Under the pieces are notes generated by a model that worked only from the letters and a program-made list of their open reading frames with translations, was not told the DNA's origin and did not search any database. From positions 1-64,000 of the forward strand of contig NZ_BAABLI010000010.1 in the NCBI RefSeq assembly GCF_039544265.1: a stretch of DNA of 64,000 nucleotides. The letters run 5' to 3'. Below are positions 44,601-53,088 of this stretch, piece after piece (the stretch's first letter is position 1; each line of letters starts with the position of its first letter). The stretch is from Corallincola platygyrae. GTDB taxonomy: Bacteria; Pseudomonadota; Gammaproteobacteria; Enterobacterales; Neiellaceae. Position numbers and translations under genes: made by a program.

Positions 44601-44725
44601 TTATCAATATCCGGCATCTCCCGTACAGGCAAAAGTGAAAGCGAGACAAAGCCAAACACCACCAGCAAGGCACTGATCACAATGGCCAAGACTGGCCGGT
44701 ACATGGCGAGATCAGAAAGCCTCAT
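41633..44725 (-). CDS. RND-family efflux pump inner-membrane protein
   Basis: The 1030-residue protein has the RND layout: a first membrane helix, a large periplasmic loop (about 35-330), six helices, a second loop, and a final helix block. The proton-relay DD pair is seen in GLVVDDAVVITENIARHR. FEERGDEYDVYLK and GMVTKNGILIVEFANQLRDKG are typical of the HAE1 group. It resembles the VexD/MexF-like multidrug and MdtB-like exporters. It overlaps the adaptor gene by 4 bp. No outer-membrane TolC gene is nearby, so a TolC encoded elsewhere is implied. Confidence 0.93.
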   Translation of the reverse strand: MRLSDLAMYRPVLAIVISALLVVFGFVSLSLLPVREMPDIDNPVVSIGTAYRGSASSIVETQITNPIEDQLSGIDGIDYIWSSSWDGWSGITITFKQGHNMLEALSDVRDAVNRARNDLPDDVDEPIIRKDDGDNAPIMWLNLTGSALDRVDMSDFAERVLVERLSLLPGESAVNTSGVVERVMYIELDPEQLAARGLTTQDVIDVLRQENVQLPAGYIRNESLNRVVRVDRQYQDQQDFENIQLMRGEGGPVYLRDVARVYVGAKKDTTTFKADGVDSFGLGIVPMSQANPLEVADEVRRQLPYLQQFLPDGAELYIDYDSTKFIRAAISEVYSTLAYVALFVVLVLYLFLGRISSTLIPAVTVPISLISAFTVAYLAGFSINLITLMAMVLAIGLVVDDAVVITENIARHRANGESPLVAAFKGARELNFAVIATTVVLVMVFLPLLFMDGKMGRLFTEFAVLLSAAVVVSSLVALTLAPVMGGAVFHKAKSTPKGPQAVIDRGLERLRQGYGRWLDKLLNHSWLAVVIVLAALTAMVFSYQAQKKAFAPKEDRGTVNVYVAGVEATSYDRMLESMSAIEARLIPLRDNGPIRSLNYSAPAFGSWADHQGFFIIQLEDWQDREESAHDVVEMIRAATIDVPDVKVIPYVPGFGGRMGEPVQFVLQGEDYQRLWHFARELAEKAEQSGLMEGVDLDYNPTTPELILTIDLPVARQLGVSVQDIASTLEVLLGGRNQTRFEERGDEYDVYLKADESQFMSESDLAKVYVPNDKGELISLNTLIIAEEHASARGLFHYQRKKSINIKANLTAKATLGEALDFLADEARPMLPPGYTFDYAGESKEYFDSQRDVVLLFGLALLVCYLVLAAQFESFISPSIVMITVPLGLVGGLGALLISGETFNIYSQLGLLMLIGMVTKNGILIVEFANQLRDKGLDLLDATRQAASYRLRPILMTAFTTLLGALPMLYASGAGAENRFAIGVVIFGGMLVSTLITLFVVPCLYYLIGRYSRSPQARQHKLERELAKSRS

Positions 44726-45771
44726 GCGCGAGGATGCTCAATAACCTGAACGCGAACACCATCACGCAGTTTCACCAAGCCCTCGGTGACGATCTCATCC
44801 CCAGCTTTCAGGCCGGTAACCACTTCAACAAAATCGCTGTTACGGGCACCGAGTTCAATCTCGACTTTTTCAACATGATCGCCATTTAAACGGTAAGCAA
44901 AACGCTGGTGGCCTTCATATGCCACCGCCTGCAGCGGTAGGCTAACCACGGTTTCTTTCGCCAACGGCAAGTCACCAGTTAAAAACGTACCCGGCAACAA
45001 CAGGTTGTCATGATTATCTATGGTCAGCTGTAACCGCATGTTCAAGGTCTGGTCGCTAACGCGGCTATCGATGTAAGCCAGTTTGGCGACCACGGAGCGT
45101 GCTTGCAGCGCATCAGCGTTTAAAGCAAACGCGGTGCCCTTTTGAATACGGTGTTGATATTTTGCAGGGACTGACACGTTCATCTTCAGCTGCGAGGTAT
45201 CGTCCAGCGTGGTCAGCACAGTATCGCTGTTAACCAACTTACCCACACTTAAATCAACCAGCCCGACATTGCCTCGAAACGGCGCGCGAATAGCACGGTC
45301 TTCCAGCGCCGCCTTGGCTAAAGCGAGTTCAGCCTGCTGAATGGCCACCTGCGCATCAGCTGCATCAACCTCTGACGTAGAAACTGCATGTTGTTTGGCA
45401 AGTTGGTGGATCTGCTTCTGACGACGAATATCATCTTTTAACTTGGCCTGCTCACGACGCACGGTCGCTTGCTCATGACGATCATCCAGTTGCAATAACA
45501 ACTGACCCCGTTCCACTTCCTGACCAGATTCGATATAGATGGCTGTGATACGACCATCCACTTCCGGCGTAATGTTCACTGCATGGTGGGAAAACACCGT
45601 GCCCTGTAAAGGCACGCTTTCGGCGATAGAGGCTTTGTTGAGCTTTTCAACTCGTACACTGATGGCAGGTGCAGTTTCGTCATGAGATGCCTGTGCATTC
45701 TCACTATCGAGTAAGAACATGGCTCCGGCGGCTACCAAAATGCCCAACACTACCGCTGCGATCCGAATCAT
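44722..45771 (-). CDS. RND efflux periplasmic adaptor (membrane fusion protein)
   Basis: This adaptor links the RND pump to an outer-membrane channel. The 349 residues show an N-terminal anchor (AAVVLGILVAAGAMFLL), a biotinyl-lipoyl-like half (VDGRITAIYIESGQEVERGQLLLQLD), an alpha-hairpin coiled coil (about 95-155), the returning lipoyl half (IRAPFRGNVGLVDLSVG) and beta-barrel and proximal domains. AGGGC lies before the ATG. It is the first gene of the pair, divergent from the SulP transporter. Confidence 0.92.
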   Translation of the reverse strand: MIRIAAVVLGILVAAGAMFLLDSENAQASHDETAPAISVRVEKLNKASIAESVPLQGTVFSHHAVNITPEVDGRITAIYIESGQEVERGQLLLQLDDRHEQATVRREQAKLKDDIRRQKQIHQLAKQHAVSTSEVDAADAQVAIQQAELALAKAALEDRAIRAPFRGNVGLVDLSVGKLVNSDTVLTTLDDTSQLKMNVSVPAKYQHRIQKGTAFALNADALQARSVVAKLAYIDSRVSDQTLNMRLQLTIDNHDNLLLPGTFLTGDLPLAKETVVSLPLQAVAYEGHQRFAYRLNGDHVEKVEIELGARNSDFVEVVTGLKAGDEIVTEGLVKLRDGVRVQVIEHPRA

Positions 45772-46045
45772 CTACTGCCCTACTACGGATGAAAAACACC
45801 AAATCAAAAGCGCACTTTGACGCGCGCGTTATGGTAGCAGAGGTGCTGGTTAATATTCGTGCAGACAGTGGTTAAGCTTTTGATCTATTTTGTTAAATAA
45901 CGAGTGAAGAGTACGCTGTAAAGGCAACTGTTTTGGTTTCACTCCACCGACCACTGGTTCAGAATAAGTTATCCTTACATTCTGGCGGTTCTAATTAATT
46001 GAAATATCATTAGAATCGAGCCGGACGAATTAGAGGAGAGCAAAC

Positions 46046-47716
46046 TTGTTTGCAGGAAAGTTTGAAGAGATGAACCTCAGAGGTGACCTGTTTGGTGGGG
46101 TCACCACGGCGATCGTATCTCTGCCGATGGCACTGGCATTTGGCGTGGCATCAGGCGCAGGGGCAGAAGCCGGTTTATGGGGTGCTATCCTGGTCGGGCT
46201 GTTCGCCGCCCTGTTTGGCGGTTCCCGAACGCTGATCTCCGAACCCACCGGTCCGATGACGGTAGTGATGGCTGCGGTCCTTACCACTATGATGGCCAGG
46301 CACCCGGAAAACGGCCTAGCAATGGCGTTTACAGTGGTGATGATGGCGGGCCTGTTTCAAGTGGCACTCGGCGCCCTCAAGCTTGGCAAATACATCACCC
46401 TGATGCCCTACAGCGTAATCTCCGGCTTTATGTCCGGCGTCGGTGTGATCCTGGTTATCCTGCAACTTGGGCCATTTCTCGGCCAGGCAACGCCTTCCGG
46501 TGGCGCAATGGGTACGCTTTTGGCTCTACCTGACCTGATCCGCAATATGGATTTTGGCGAGTTCCTGCTCGGCCTGATGACCTTGGGCGTGCTGTTTTTC
46601 ATGCCCAAGAAATACAAGCAGAAAGTTCCCCCGCAGTTAGTCGCACTGGTGGCAGTGACTCTAATCTCCATGCTGATTTTCAGTGACGAAGGCATCCGCC
46701 GTATTGGCGAGATCCCAAGCGGCCTGCCCTCGATTGTTTGGCCTACTTTTTCATGGAGCCTAATCAGCGAAATGCTGGCCGACGCGCTGATCCTGGGCAC
46801 ACTGGGCTGCATCGATACCCTGCTGACCGCCGTGATCGCGGATAGCTTGACCCGTAAAGAACATGACTCGAATCGCGAACTGATGGGCCAGGGCATTGCA
46901 AACACGGTATCTGGTCTGTTCGGTGGTCTGCCGGGCGCAGGCGCCACCATGGGTACCGTAGTCAACGTGCAGGTCGGTGCCCGGTCGCCACTGTCAGGCA
47001 TTGTTCGTGCGGTGATCCTGTTGCTGGTAGTGCTCTGGTTTGCCCCTCTGACCCAGCCGATCCCGCTTGCCGTACTCGCTGGTATAGCCCTGTTTGTAGG
47101 GATTAATATTCTTGACTGGAGCTTTATCAAACGCGCTCACACCGTATCTTTGGTGCCCACCTGTATCATGTATGGCGTGCTATTCCTAACCGTGTTTGTT
47201 GACCTGATTTATGCGGTAGGCATCGGCGTGTTCCTGGCCAATGTGATCACCATTGAGAAACTAAGTCGGGTCCAGGAGCAGAACGTTAAAGCGATCTCGG
47301 ATGCCGACGACGGTGTACCTCTGACGACAGAAGAGCGTGATCTGCTTGATAAAGCCAAAGGTCAGCTGCTGTTCTTCTACCTCTCCGGTCCAATGATATT
47401 TGGTGTATCCAAGGCCATCGCGAGACAGCACGCGGCTGTTGAGCAATACAAAGCCATGGTGCTCGACCTGAGCGCCGTACCCATGATTGATGTGACCGTA
47501 GCGTTGGCGCTAGAGAATGCGATGCGCGATGCACTGGATGCCGGCTGTCAGGTTTATCTCTACAGCCCCAACGAACAGACCATGGAACAGCTGGAAAAAC
47601 TCCAGATCCGAGACTGGATCGACGACGATCATATTGTGGAAACCCGTCTTGAAGCCCTGCAGAAAGGCTTGGCGGATGTCACCACACAATCGGCTGATGA
47701 TAGCGTTATGATATAA
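46046..47716 (+). CDS. SulP-family anion transporter with STAS domain
   Basis: The 556-residue protein carries about 10-12 membrane helices in residues 15-420, including GGVTTAIVSLPMALAFGVASGAGAEAGLWGAI and SEPTGPMTVVM, and a cytoplasmic STAS domain (about 440-545, with AMVLDLSAVPMIDVTVALALE). SulP proteins move sulfate, bicarbonate or dicarboxylates; I cannot tell which. I accept the TTG start at 46046 because AGAGGAG lies 8 bp upstream; the next in-frame ATG is at 46070. The 274-bp gap before it is divergent with the efflux operon and shows no clear operator. Confidence 0.9.
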   Translation: MFAGKFEEMNLRGDLFGGVTTAIVSLPMALAFGVASGAGAEAGLWGAILVGLFAALFGGSRTLISEPTGPMTVVMAAVLTTMMARHPENGLAMAFTVVMMAGLFQVALGALKLGKYITLMPYSVISGFMSGVGVILVILQLGPFLGQATPSGGAMGTLLALPDLIRNMDFGEFLLGLMTLGVLFFMPKKYKQKVPPQLVALVAVTLISMLIFSDEGIRRIGEIPSGLPSIVWPTFSWSLISEMLADALILGTLGCIDTLLTAVIADSLTRKEHDSNRELMGQGIANTVSGLFGGLPGAGATMGTVVNVQVGARSPLSGIVRAVILLLVVLWFAPLTQPIPLAVLAGIALFVGINILDWSFIKRAHTVSLVPTCIMYGVLFLTVFVDLIYAVGIGVFLANVITIEKLSRVQEQNVKAISDADDGVPLTTEERDLLDKAKGQLLFFYLSGPMIFGVSKAIARQHAAVEQYKAMVLDLSAVPMIDVTVALALENAMRDALDAGCQVYLYSPNEQTMEQLEKLQIRDWIDDDHIVETRLEALQKGLADVTTQSADDSVMI

Positions 47717-47738
47717 GCCTCTATGCCGTCAGTGCCAG

Positions 47739-47775
47739 GCCACCAGCACCAGCCAAGGCGCTGGTGGCGTTTTTT
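47739..47775 (+). terminator. Rho-independent terminator after the SulP gene
   Basis: GCCACCAGC (47739-47747) pairs with GCTGGTGGC (47760-47768) and is followed by GTTTTTT. Confidence 0.9.
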
Positions 47776-47943
47776 ATCTCTCAGTACATTTACATTTTTT
47801 AGTACGACTCACTTAGTTTCCGAAAACCAAGCGCTCTCTCAGATATATTCATTTACAGAATATGATCCCCTACCTGCCGCTAATCGTTTCATAATTAATA
47901 GGAAAAACGGCACCATTTCCGCGGTAAAAAGGAAGCCCAACCC

Positions 47944-48651
47944 ATGAGCTTAGGTAACCTGTTAAATCAATTTCTTGGCGCGGCCAGCAGCCTGTCATCT
48001 CCAGAAACGTCAAAACAGGGTAATAACCCACAGTCACAAAGCAGTCAACAGTCAGGCGCACTCACCAGTGGGGCCGTTACTGGAAGCGTCATGGCACTGC
48101 TGGCAGGCAACAAGAAAACTAAGAAGTTTGCATCCAAAGCCGCTGTCTACGGCGGTGCCGCCATGTTGGGTGGTCTGGCCTACAACGCGATCAAGAAGTA
48201 CCAGCAAAACCAACCGCAGAGCGGTGGTACGCAAAATAGTTGGCAAAGCAGCGCCAGCGATTATGAGTCGCCTGAGGTGATGACAGCCGATTTTCAAGTC
48301 ACCCTTATTAAAGGCATGATCGCCGCAGCCAAAGCCGATGGACATATAGATAGCACTGAGCAAGCACGGCTTTACAAAGCCATCGAGCGAATGGAGCTAA
48401 GCCCCGAAACCAAAGCCATCGTGTTGGACCAGATCCATCAGCCAGTCTCACTGCGAGAACTTGCAAGAGGAGTGGTTTCTGAAGAGCAGAAAACAGAGCT
48501 ATATGTTGCATCTTGTCTGGCCATTGATATCGATAATCAAGCTGAGCGAATGCACCTGGAAAAGCTCGCCGTCGTCCTAGGCATTCCCAGCGAGCTGGCG
48601 ACATGTATGCAAGAGGAAGCGCAGCAAGCACTGGCAAGCACGCCGGGCTAG
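47944..48651 (+). CDS. DUF533 / YebE-like protein with TerB-like domain
   Basis: The 235-residue protein begins with a Ser/Gln-rich stretch, followed by a Gly/Ala-rich hydrophobic segment (AAVYGGAAMLGGLAYNAI, about 65-85). The C-terminal half (about 110-230) is a TerB-like helical domain with the LIKGMIAAAKADGHIDSTEQARL motif. E. coli YebE has the same layout and is linked to envelope stress; its function is unproven. AAGGAAG lies 8 bp before the ATG. It is followed by the ExoD-like gene after 30 bp, possibly in one transcript. Confidence 0.85.
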   Translation: MSLGNLLNQFLGAASSLSSPETSKQGNNPQSQSSQQSGALTSGAVTGSVMALLAGNKKTKKFASKAAVYGGAAMLGGLAYNAIKKYQQNQPQSGGTQNSWQSSASDYESPEVMTADFQVTLIKGMIAAAKADGHIDSTEQARLYKAIERMELSPETKAIVLDQIHQPVSLRELARGVVSEEQKTELYVASCLAIDIDNQAERMHLEKLAVVLGIPSELATCMQEEAQQALASTPG

Positions 48652-48681
48652 GCCTCAACTCGATAGTCAAAAGCAAAACAA

Positions 48682-49314
48682 ATGGCAGAACAGCAAGTTA
48701 ATCAGACCGTCAAACAATCACTACCGGTCTCCAGTCAACTGCAGCAGCTTCTAAGCTCCTGTAGCCAAACCGGCATCTCTTTTGGCGAGCTGCTAAAACA
48801 GACCGACAAACAGGGGATGGGCATGCTGCTTATGCTGCTTGCTCTACCTAGTGCACTACCCATTCCTGCGCCGGGCTACAGTATCCCATTTGGTATTTGC
48901 TTGCTGGCGATTTCTTTTCAAATGCTCATATGCCGGGAAAATCTATCTGTTCCTAAGCGCATCGCCAATGTGAAATTGAGTGCTTCAATGTGCCAAAAAG
49001 TGTTGCGGACGGGAACAGGCTTTTTCAGGCTAATAGAAAGAGTGGTGAAGCCGAGAGGCGTTTTTATCCACAGTTCAACAGCTCAACGTTTGCTTGCCAT
49101 TAACGTGATGTTGATGGCTTCTTTAATGCTGATACCCATCCCCATGACCAACACTCTGCCGGCATTGGTAATATTCACCCTGGGCACAGGGCTTGCGGCC
49201 AAAGATGGTTTAACCACCTCCATTGCGCTTTTGGGCAGTGCGGTAGCCATCTTGTTCTACTCGGGAGTGGCCGTTTTGGGCACAGAGTTCATTTCTTCTA
49301 TGTTGCAAGCATAA
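48682..49314 (+). CDS. ExoD-family membrane protein
   Basis: The 210-residue protein matches the ExoD (exopolysaccharide synthesis) family: ISFGELLKQTDKQGMGMLLMLLALPSALPIPAPGYSIPFGICLLAISFQM (about 32-81), then RLIERVVKPRG and three further membrane helices. Rhizobial ExoD affects exopolysaccharide output; no direct role is shown in most bacteria. It lies downstream of the DUF533 gene and upstream of a GGDEF gene. Confidence 0.85.
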   Translation: MAEQQVNQTVKQSLPVSSQLQQLLSSCSQTGISFGELLKQTDKQGMGMLLMLLALPSALPIPAPGYSIPFGICLLAISFQMLICRENLSVPKRIANVKLSASMCQKVLRTGTGFFRLIERVVKPRGVFIHSSTAQRLLAINVMLMASLMLIPIPMTNTLPALVIFTLGTGLAAKDGLTTSIALLGSAVAILFYSGVAVLGTEFISSMLQA

Positions 49315-49473
49315 GGCGACGTCAAAATCCCAGAGAAAATTGATCCTAAGCATCTTCGGGCCACTGGCTGTTTTCGGGTTTAAGCGTCCGATCAAAAAAT
49401 TTTTCAGTGCTGGGATATATGCTTCGATTAAGCAATGTCTTAAAGTCGATTTCGGTCGCTTATTGACGCAGTA

Positions 49474-50571
49474 GTGAGGTCGGTGAACGCAGCAAACAAG
49501 CTCCACCCTATCGTAAAGTTCAATTTCCCAGCTCGACTATTCGGCGATCTGGTACTGCTTTTATTGGCTTGGCACCTACTGGGCGACCACTTGCTTAGTG
49601 AAACCTTTTTCTGGATCCCTGCTTTTTGCCTGCTCTGGCCGTTTGTTGCCCGTTTCATAATGCCGCAGCTATTTTGCTCACGACTCACTGAACAGATTTC
49701 GCTCTCTATTGATGCTGTTTTTTTTGCGCTTTACTCACTCACCTTCCCTGCAATCATGGTGTTTACCGCCATGATATCGACGACGGCAGCGAATAGTCTG
49801 GTCTCGGTCGGCCCCAGGCTGCTGGTGATCAATCTATTTATTGGCTTTATAACATTGGCCGTTGGCGTTTGGGTACTCGGCCCCATCGAAATCATCTCGC
49901 TGGGAATTATAGGTGAAATTGTTGCGGGAGCGACCATCTCTGCTTACTTCTGTGTGTACGCAGGATTTGCTTATTCCATGGCAAAACGCCTGGTGCAATC
50001 AAAACGCGATGTTGAGGAGTTATCCCATAGAGATGCTCTAACTGGCTGCAGAAACCGGCGTTTTCTCGATCGTTTTCTACCGAGCGAACTGTCTCGCGCC
50101 TACCGGATGAACTACCCGATTAGCGTCATTTTTGCTGACCTTGACCACTTTAAAGTACTCAATGACAAGTTTGGTCACGCTGCAGGAGACAAGGTATTGG
50201 CAAAGTTTGCCGAACTCGCCTCAGAGCACCTGCGCGAGGAGATCGACTGGATTGCCCGCTATGGCGGTGAAGAGTTCCTTGTCGTACTGCCTGGGTGCGA
50301 TCAAAACGCGGCGGCCACCGTCGCAGAGCGGATTCGAAGCACCATTGCGGATTATCGCTTTCCCCATAAGAACAAGATGCTTTCCATCAGCTGTAGCTTT
50401 GGCATCGCTGGGACAATTGAATCTGCGGCAGAGAAGGTCACTTCAGAACACCTGTTTCAACTGGCAGATAAAGCGCTATATCGAGCAAAACAAGGCGGGA
50501 GAAATAGGGTTGAACTGTCGGATGCTGATGCATCAGCAGATCTCGCTAAAAAACCTGTCGATGAACCTTAG
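49474..50571 (+). CDS. Membrane-bound diguanylate cyclase (GGDEF)
   Basis: This enzyme makes cyclic di-GMP. The 365-residue protein has five or six membrane helices (about 15-170) and a C-terminal GGDEF domain (about 185-350) with the active motif RYGGEEF and HRDALTGCRNRRFLDR at the domain start. The product-inhibition RxxD site seems degenerate: the aligned residues read EEID. It starts at GTG 49474. The 159-bp gap before it shows no clear promoter. Confidence 0.9.
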   Translation: MRSVNAANKLHPIVKFNFPARLFGDLVLLLLAWHLLGDHLLSETFFWIPAFCLLWPFVARFIMPQLFCSRLTEQISLSIDAVFFALYSLTFPAIMVFTAMISTTAANSLVSVGPRLLVINLFIGFITLAVGVWVLGPIEIISLGIIGEIVAGATISAYFCVYAGFAYSMAKRLVQSKRDVEELSHRDALTGCRNRRFLDRFLPSELSRAYRMNYPISVIFADLDHFKVLNDKFGHAAGDKVLAKFAELASEHLREEIDWIARYGGEEFLVVLPGCDQNAAATVAERIRSTIADYRFPHKNKMLSISCSFGIAGTIESAAEKVTSEHLFQLADKALYRAKQGGRNRVELSDADASADLAKKPVDEP

Positions 50572-50642
50572 ATAGATCTGGTTTGCCAGATAGCAAATTT
50601 CGGGTGCAGCAACCCAGCACTGCACCCAAAACGCAATCAACC

Positions 50643-52037
50643 TCAGTACGGATCTGTTGGCGTGTAGAATTGGCTGTTATTGCCATCGATACCAATCGAC
50701 AGAACCTCACCAGAATGAGAGAAATCATTCAGATCGATAGTGTCTCCGGATAGCAGTTTGATTCGCTCGATCCCCTTATAAATCACAGGCAAGCCACAAC
50801 TTAACTCAACTCGTTCTGTTTGCGCCGTTTCACGAAGCACGTAAACCTCATAACTACCATCAACGACACCCACGCCAAAACTATCAACGAAAAGCGAAGT
50901 TCCTTCGCTCGCCGCTATCGCAAAATGTTGCGTTGAGTGGTGCCCCAAGGAAACGACAGCACGCCCCATGCGATCTCGTTCATAGAAGTGAGTATCGGTC
51001 AGGCTGTTCGCCAGCATGGGCAATGACACAAAACTTGAACTGAAATTAAGTGTTTGATGACAGAAGTCGGTCACCACTTCGCTGGAAACCGCACCAGCTA
51101 CACCGTCAGGGTCGTAGACACTGGCCGCCATAATAGCCATACCAGCCGACGTACCGCCGATAACACCGCCCTTATCAAACACACTCTGTAGTGCTGTTTG
51201 AACCTTAGTGCCCTGCCAAAGATTCAGATACTCAGACTGATCGCCACCGGCAACAAAAACAAATTCGGCGGAGCGGATCACCCAATCGACGTAATCACTG
51301 TTTGCCAGTGTGCGACTATCGATAATCAAGGTCTCAACTGAGTCAGCCGCTATCAGTGACTGCAGATAGTCATTGTAGGCGTCGGTACCAGAAGCTCGCA
51401 GAACCACAACATCACTACCTGCACCAATATGAGGTTTGACCCGGTTGGCAAAGGCATCATCGACATCGCTACCGCCGCCCATGAGCAGTGCAGCACCCTG
51501 GCCAGAGGTTAATGTTGCACATTGGTCGTCTGTTGAACCTGAGATCAGCTGTGACAGCCCTGCCGGTAGCGCAGGACGTACACCATAACCGCAATCATTG
51601 CCGCCGGGTGTTCCACCGTCCGCTTGAGAGAAGTCGATGGTCAAATCGTACCAGCCACTCCCTTTGTAGCGAGTGACTTTGAGGTAATAGGTATCGGCAT
51701 CGCCCAGGTAGCTGCCAGACTCTGGAATAGTGCTGGTTTCCCCAGTTAATAGTGCACCACCGCTAGCGCGATAAAGTGCCCAATCAAAGTCATCTCGGCT
51801 GTGATGAATCAGAGAGATGGCAATCTCCGCCCTGTCATTTGTCGTGAAACTAAACCAATCAGTGTCGCGACGAGACATATCGCCCGAGATTCTGACACCG
51901 GAGCAGATACCGCTATTCGCTGTCGACTCAGAATCATTACTTTCGACTTCGCTGGTAAGGCAAGCGGCATAAGAGGCGTGGCTGGTAAAAAGATAAAGAC
52001 CTAATAGAACTGCAACTGTTTTGATTTGTTTAAACAT
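50643..52037 (-). CDS. Secreted cyanophycinase-like S51 peptidase with N-terminal PPC domain
   Basis: The 464-residue protein has a Sec signal peptide (VAVLLGLYLFTSHASYA). A PPC-type beta-sandwich follows (about 30-136, VESNDSESTA..DTDWFSF..YYLKVTRYKGSGWYDL). The C-terminal domain (about 180-400) shows FVAGGDQSEY and the nucleophile motif GGTSAGM with Ser297, as in cyanophycinase and peptidase E relatives. PPC domains are usually cleaved off secreted enzymes. Cyanophycin (a polymer of Asp and Arg) is a possible substrate, but S51 enzymes also cut other Asp peptides. It converges with the GGDEF gene. Confidence 0.85.
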   Translation of the reverse strand: MFKQIKTVAVLLGLYLFTSHASYAACLTSEVESNDSESTANSGICSGVRISGDMSRRDTDWFSFTTNDRAEIAISLIHHSRDDFDWALYRASGGALLTGETSTIPESGSYLGDADTYYLKVTRYKGSGWYDLTIDFSQADGGTPGGNDCGYGVRPALPAGLSQLISGSTDDQCATLTSGQGAALLMGGGSDVDDAFANRVKPHIGAGSDVVVLRASGTDAYNDYLQSLIAADSVETLIIDSRTLANSDYVDWVIRSAEFVFVAGGDQSEYLNLWQGTKVQTALQSVFDKGGVIGGTSAGMAIMAASVYDPDGVAGAVSSEVVTDFCHQTLNFSSSFVSLPMLANSLTDTHFYERDRMGRAVVSLGHHSTQHFAIAASEGTSLFVDSFGVGVVDGSYEVYVLRETAQTERVELSCGLPVIYKGIERIKLLSGDTIDLNDFSHSGEVLSIGIDGNNSQFYTPTDPY

Positions 52038-52157
52038 GGTGTTACCCCATAACTCTGTTTGCAGCGTTCGCCATGTCAGCCTTGATGGCTGAACAAAAAA
52101 GGGATCGCTGGCGTGAAAAGTGAAATTTCAGCTAAACAAACGTGTTAAGGAGTGTGG

Positions 52158-52241
52158 CTATTCGTCGAACCATTCACTGAGGTGAAAGTCCACCGAGCAG
52201 GTGTGCAGGCTATCAGGGAGTGTTACTTTGCTGTCAAACAT
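52158..52241 (-). CDS. Candidate small protein of 27 residues
   Basis: The frame runs from ATG 52241 to a TAG at 52158-52160. AGGGGG lies 5 bp before the ATG, a stronger ribosome-binding site than most genes here. The peptide is acidic (MFDSKVTLPDSLHTCSVDFH.., ending LSEWFDE) with one Cys and one Trp. I do not recognise it. It lies in the 536-bp gap 52038-52573, upstream of and codirectional with the S51 gene; the rest of that gap shows no other gene I can support. Confidence 0.38.
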   Translation of the reverse strand: MFDSKVTLPDSLHTCSVDFHLSEWFDE

Positions 52242-52573
52242 AGAACCCCCTATCAATTGAAGTGATTGAAACATTGCCCTGTTTTACAAAGTGTTTTTGC
52301 AAGTTAAAAACAGGTCAACAATTCCAACATAGCATATGTAAACAAAATGTGAACAGATAAATCGAATGCTTTTCAATCAATCTCAACGGACATAAATGAC
52401 GCAGGTTAAGAGCAAGCTATTGACCTACATCAACCGAAAGCACCATGCTCACTGGGAATCTGGGCGCGATCAGCTAGACCTAGAACACACTCAACTGTTT
52501 TCTTCGCTGAGCCAGCAATGGATGTTTATTAGGCTCAGTTTTACCCAAAGGCTACACATCAAGGAGGTGTGCC

Positions 52574-52981
52574 ATGCTATTAAGAAAATATGTTGTACTT
52601 ATCTGTTGCTCTGCTTTTCTGTTTCTCGCATCATGTTCTGATAGCGATGAGAAGTTACCGGATCTCACCATCGCTAAAACCGCCAATTTTAACGACCCCA
52701 TCGACTACTGTGATCGCACAGGCAAGGAATTGAAAGTCACGGTTCAAAATGACGGTGACAAAGATTCCGCAGCATTGGTTGAGGTGAAGTTTGCACATAT
52801 CTCGACACCAGTAAGCAATACCACTGTTACGATTCCAGCGGGTGAGAAACGAAGTACAAAAGTAACCATCCCTTCGATACCTGCAGGTGACTTTTCATTC
52901 ACTGCCAAGGCAACACCGGTGAATGGCATTCAGGATAAAAACCCAAGCAACAACGAAGTAAAAGGTCACTGCATCACCTGA
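52574..52981 (+). CDS. Small lipoprotein with CARDB-like domain
   Basis: The 135-residue protein has a lipoprotein signal (VLICCSAFLFLASC, lipid on Cys21). The mature part is a single CARDB-like beta-sandwich (PDLTIAKTANF, LKVTVQNDGDKDSAALVEVKF, VTIPAGEKRSTKVTIPSIPAGDFSFTAKA, DKNPSNNEVKG), a fold used in adhesion or protein contact. AAGGAGGTG lies 4 bp before the ATG. Its function is unknown. It stands alone, facing the nrt operon terminator. Confidence 0.82.
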   Translation: MLLRKYVVLICCSAFLFLASCSDSDEKLPDLTIAKTANFNDPIDYCDRTGKELKVTVQNDGDKDSAALVEVKFAHISTPVSNTTVTIPAGEKRSTKVTIPSIPAGDFSFTAKATPVNGIQDKNPSNNEVKGHCIT

Positions 52982-52995
52982 CCTATAATGCTGAC

Positions 52996-53021
52996 AAAAA
53001 AAAGCGCCCCTCGGGGCGCTT
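52996..53021 (-). terminator. Rho-independent terminator of the nrt operon
   Basis: On the minus strand AAGCGCCCC..GGGGCGCTT is followed by T residues (A-run at 52996-53003 on the plus strand). It lies about 70 bp after the stop of the ATP-binding gene. Confidence 0.88.
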
Positions 53022-53088
53022 AAAGTACATCAGTCCAGGAATATCAATAATTCAGATCTCATGGTGAAGAGCGCCTTTCAAAGGCTGC

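Noticed and set aside
52396..52641. 81-codon frame before the small lipoprotein
   Set aside because: It overlaps the first 68 bp of a well-supported lipoprotein gene in another frame, has no ribosome-binding site, and its product shows no domain or signal.
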